The translations under genes were made by a program, and so were the position numbers. From contig QNBS01000101.1 of assembly GCA_003644175.1 (NCBI GenBank), positions 1-7,747 of the forward strand: DNA of 7,747 nucleotides, written 5' to 3'. Shown here in pieces: positions 6,772 through 7,747 of the stretch (within the stretch, counting starts at the first letter, position 1; every line of letters begins with the position of its first letter). The notes beneath the pieces are model-generated. The model had not been told where the DNA came from. It searched no databases and saw only the letters and a program-made list of their open reading frames with translations. This DNA comes from Planctomycetota bacterium. GTDB taxonomy: Bacteria > Planctomycetota > Phycisphaerae > Sedimentisphaerales > Anaerohalosphaeraceae.

Positions 6772-7747
6772 TTGGCGATTCCTATACAGTAGAGATTCTC
6801 AGTCGTTCGAATATATATTCGGCCGTCGGCAAAGGCGGGCGAGGCGAAACACTTGCCGCCGACCTTGCACGTTGTGATTTCCCTGAACTCGTCCGCCGCC
6901 TCAATAATGTGCATAACACCCTTGCGATTGAGAAGGTAGAGCTTGTCGCCGACAATGCTCGGCGAGGCGTTGAAGACTGCGCGGTCGAACTCGTGGTCCC
7001 ACAGTTTTTTGCCGTCGGCAACGTTATAACATGTCAGCAATCCGTCGGTGGTGAGAATCCAGACCAGCTTGCCGTTGCTCACCGGGCTGCAGATGTCGGG
7101 TATATCGTCTTCGGCAAACCATGCAAAGTGGGTTTCGGTTACATCGCCCTTGCCGCCCGTGCGGATGGCGACCAGCCGGCTGTAGGGCTCGACGGCAAAA
7201 ACGAGGCCGTTTGCGTATATCGGCGAGGGTGCGATATCACCCATGATGCACTCGGCCCGCCAGATTTCGACGCCTGTGGCGGGGTCATAGGCGATGACCC
7301 ACGGGTCGGCGGCGGTGAAAAGGCGGCGGTCGCCCTGCACTTCGGCGACTATGGGCGAGGACCAGGAGTTGCCCACGGGGCGTTTTGTTTCCCACACTGT
7401 GCGCCCGGTAAAAGAGTCCAGCGCGATGACCTTCGACAGGCCGTCATCGGAGGTTGCCTGGTCAAACTGAACGATTACCTTATCCTGGTGTATCGCCAAC
7501 GACGACGAATAACCGTAAACACTGTCCGGCACACCGAGCTTTCTGAGCCAGACGCGATTGCCGTCGTAGTCGAAAGCGGCGACATTTCCCGTTGCGAAAA
7601 TCGCATAAACACGCCGTCCGTCGGTAACGCCGGTGCTGGCGGCAAGACCGGTATCCTCCATCACGTCGAGCGGTTCACCGTCGGCGCCGACGGTGAACCG
7701 CTCGACGTGATGGAGGATACCGGTCTTGCCGCCAGCACCGGCGTTAC
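6768..7747 (-). CDS. PQQ-like beta-propeller repeat protein, C-terminal part (N-terminus missing)
   Basis: The frame is open from the right edge to TGA (6770-6768). A GTG at 7664 can be read as a start, but the sequence from there is mid-domain: M-E-D-T-G-L-A-A-S followed by V-T-D-G-R-R-V-Y-A-I-F-A-T-G is an internal blade of planctomycete-type propeller proteins, and the frame continues upstream. Reliable coding runs to about 7685; bases 7686-7747 are an inverted copy of 7624-7685, so the residues they encode are probably not real. Counting from 7664, 298 residues remain, with PQQ-like repeats near 79-92 (L-D-S-F-T-G-R-T-V-W), 123-136 (Y-D-P-A-T-G-V-E-I-W) and 210-222 (Y-N-V-A-D-G-K-K-L-W). 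The signal peptide region and first blades are not in the window, so the cellular location is inferred from relatives as extracytoplasmic. The stop overlaps the NuoEF start by four bases, tying their expression together. Function is unknown; a scaffold or binding role is more likely than quinoprotein catalysis. Confidence 0.9.
   Translation of the reverse strand, partial: NAGAGGKTGILHHVERFTVGADGEPLDVMEDTGLAASTGVTDGRRVYAIFATGNVAAFDYDGNRVWLRKLGVPDSVYGYSSSLAIHQDKVIVQFDQATSDDGLSKVIALDSFTGRTVWETKRPVGNSWSSPIVAEVQGDRRLFTAADPWVIAYDPATGVEIWRAECIMGDIAPSPIYANGLVFAVEPYSRLVAIRTGGKGDVTETHFAWFAEDDIPDICSPVSNGKLVWILTTDGLLTCYNVADGKKLWDHEFDRAVFNASPSIVGDKLYLLNRKGVMHIIEAADEFREITTCKVGGKCFASPAFADGRIYIRTTENLYCIGIAK
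6779..6783 (-). promoter_or_regulatory. Shine-Dalgarno site supporting the GTG start of the NuoEF fusion
   Basis: AGGAA on the minus strand lies seven bases before the GTG at 6771, inside the last codons of the upstream propeller gene. The start codon and the upstream stop overlap as GTGA, a classic arrangement for translational coupling. This site, plus the absence of a better start nearby and the NuoE-like sequence beginning here, decides the start. Confidence 0.75.
7624..7747. repeat. Perfect 124-base palindrome (62-base arms, no loop), probable fold-back artifact
   Basis: Bases 7624-7685 are the exact reverse complement of 7686-7747, with the centre at GGC|GCC (7683-7688). There is no mismatch and no spacer. 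The right arm ends at the last base of the window, so the true length is unknown. The left arm is clean coding sequence of a propeller protein that matches the family up to near the centre. A perfect arm-to-arm copy inside a gene and at a sequence end is the usual mark of a chimeric fold-back made in amplification or assembly. A genuine hairpin is less likely. Confidence 0.95.

Noticed and set aside
7662..7664. GTG at 7664 as the true start of the right-hand propeller gene
   Set aside because: The frame is open upstream, the residues there are mid-domain, and no signal peptide follows. The gene is cut by the window edge.

Overview
All the genes I can support lie on the minus strand, so transcription runs from the right end of the window to the left. 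Reading that way, the order is: a PQQ-like beta-propeller gene cut by the right edge (6768-7747); a long NuoE-NuoF (HydC-HydB type) fusion (4420-6771); a NuoG-type iron-sulfur protein carrying an FAD module of the GltD/NfnB type (2848-4419); a 143-base intergenic region with a perfect consensus sigma70-type promoter; a secreted double beta-propeller protein of 802 residues (296-2704); and the start of a Cys-rich protein cut by the left edge (1-276). No tRNA, rRNA, CRISPR array, insertion sequence or transposase was seen.

The first three genes form one tightly packed operon. The propeller stop and the NuoEF start overlap in GTGA, and the NuoEF stop TAG is followed directly by the ATG of the next gene. 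The last two genes form a second transcription unit with a 19-base gap, driven by the promoter at 2743-2771.

The central pair looks like a cytoplasmic NADH-reactive flavo-iron-sulfur complex. The 783-residue protein has the NADH and FMN motifs plus ligands for about five Fe-S clusters. The 523-residue partner has a NuoG-like [2Fe-2S] cluster, two GltD-type [4Fe-4S] motifs, an FAD fold, and NuoG-like C-terminal clusters. The domain content resembles electron-bifurcating HydABC/Stn-type enzymes (NuoF with a C-terminal 2x[4Fe-4S] domain, plus a NuoG/GltD subunit). Two things differ: subunits B and C are fused, and the GltD-like module lacks the NAD(P)H-binding domain. No hydrogenase, formate dehydrogenase or other terminal catalytic subunit is visible. 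The partner may lie outside the window; the truncated Cys-rich gene at the left edge is one candidate.

The organism is probably a bacterium of the Planctomycetota or a related lineage. The basis is the WP-x-x-x-G-starting PQQ-like propeller proteins, their mixing with NADH-type redox genes, and the GC-rich codon use. This is a judgement from family resemblance, not a search result.

The last 124 bases are a perfect inverted repeat with no loop, running to the final base. It lies inside the coding sequence and is most simply explained as a fold-back assembly or amplification artifact, so the sequence right of about 7685 should not be trusted.
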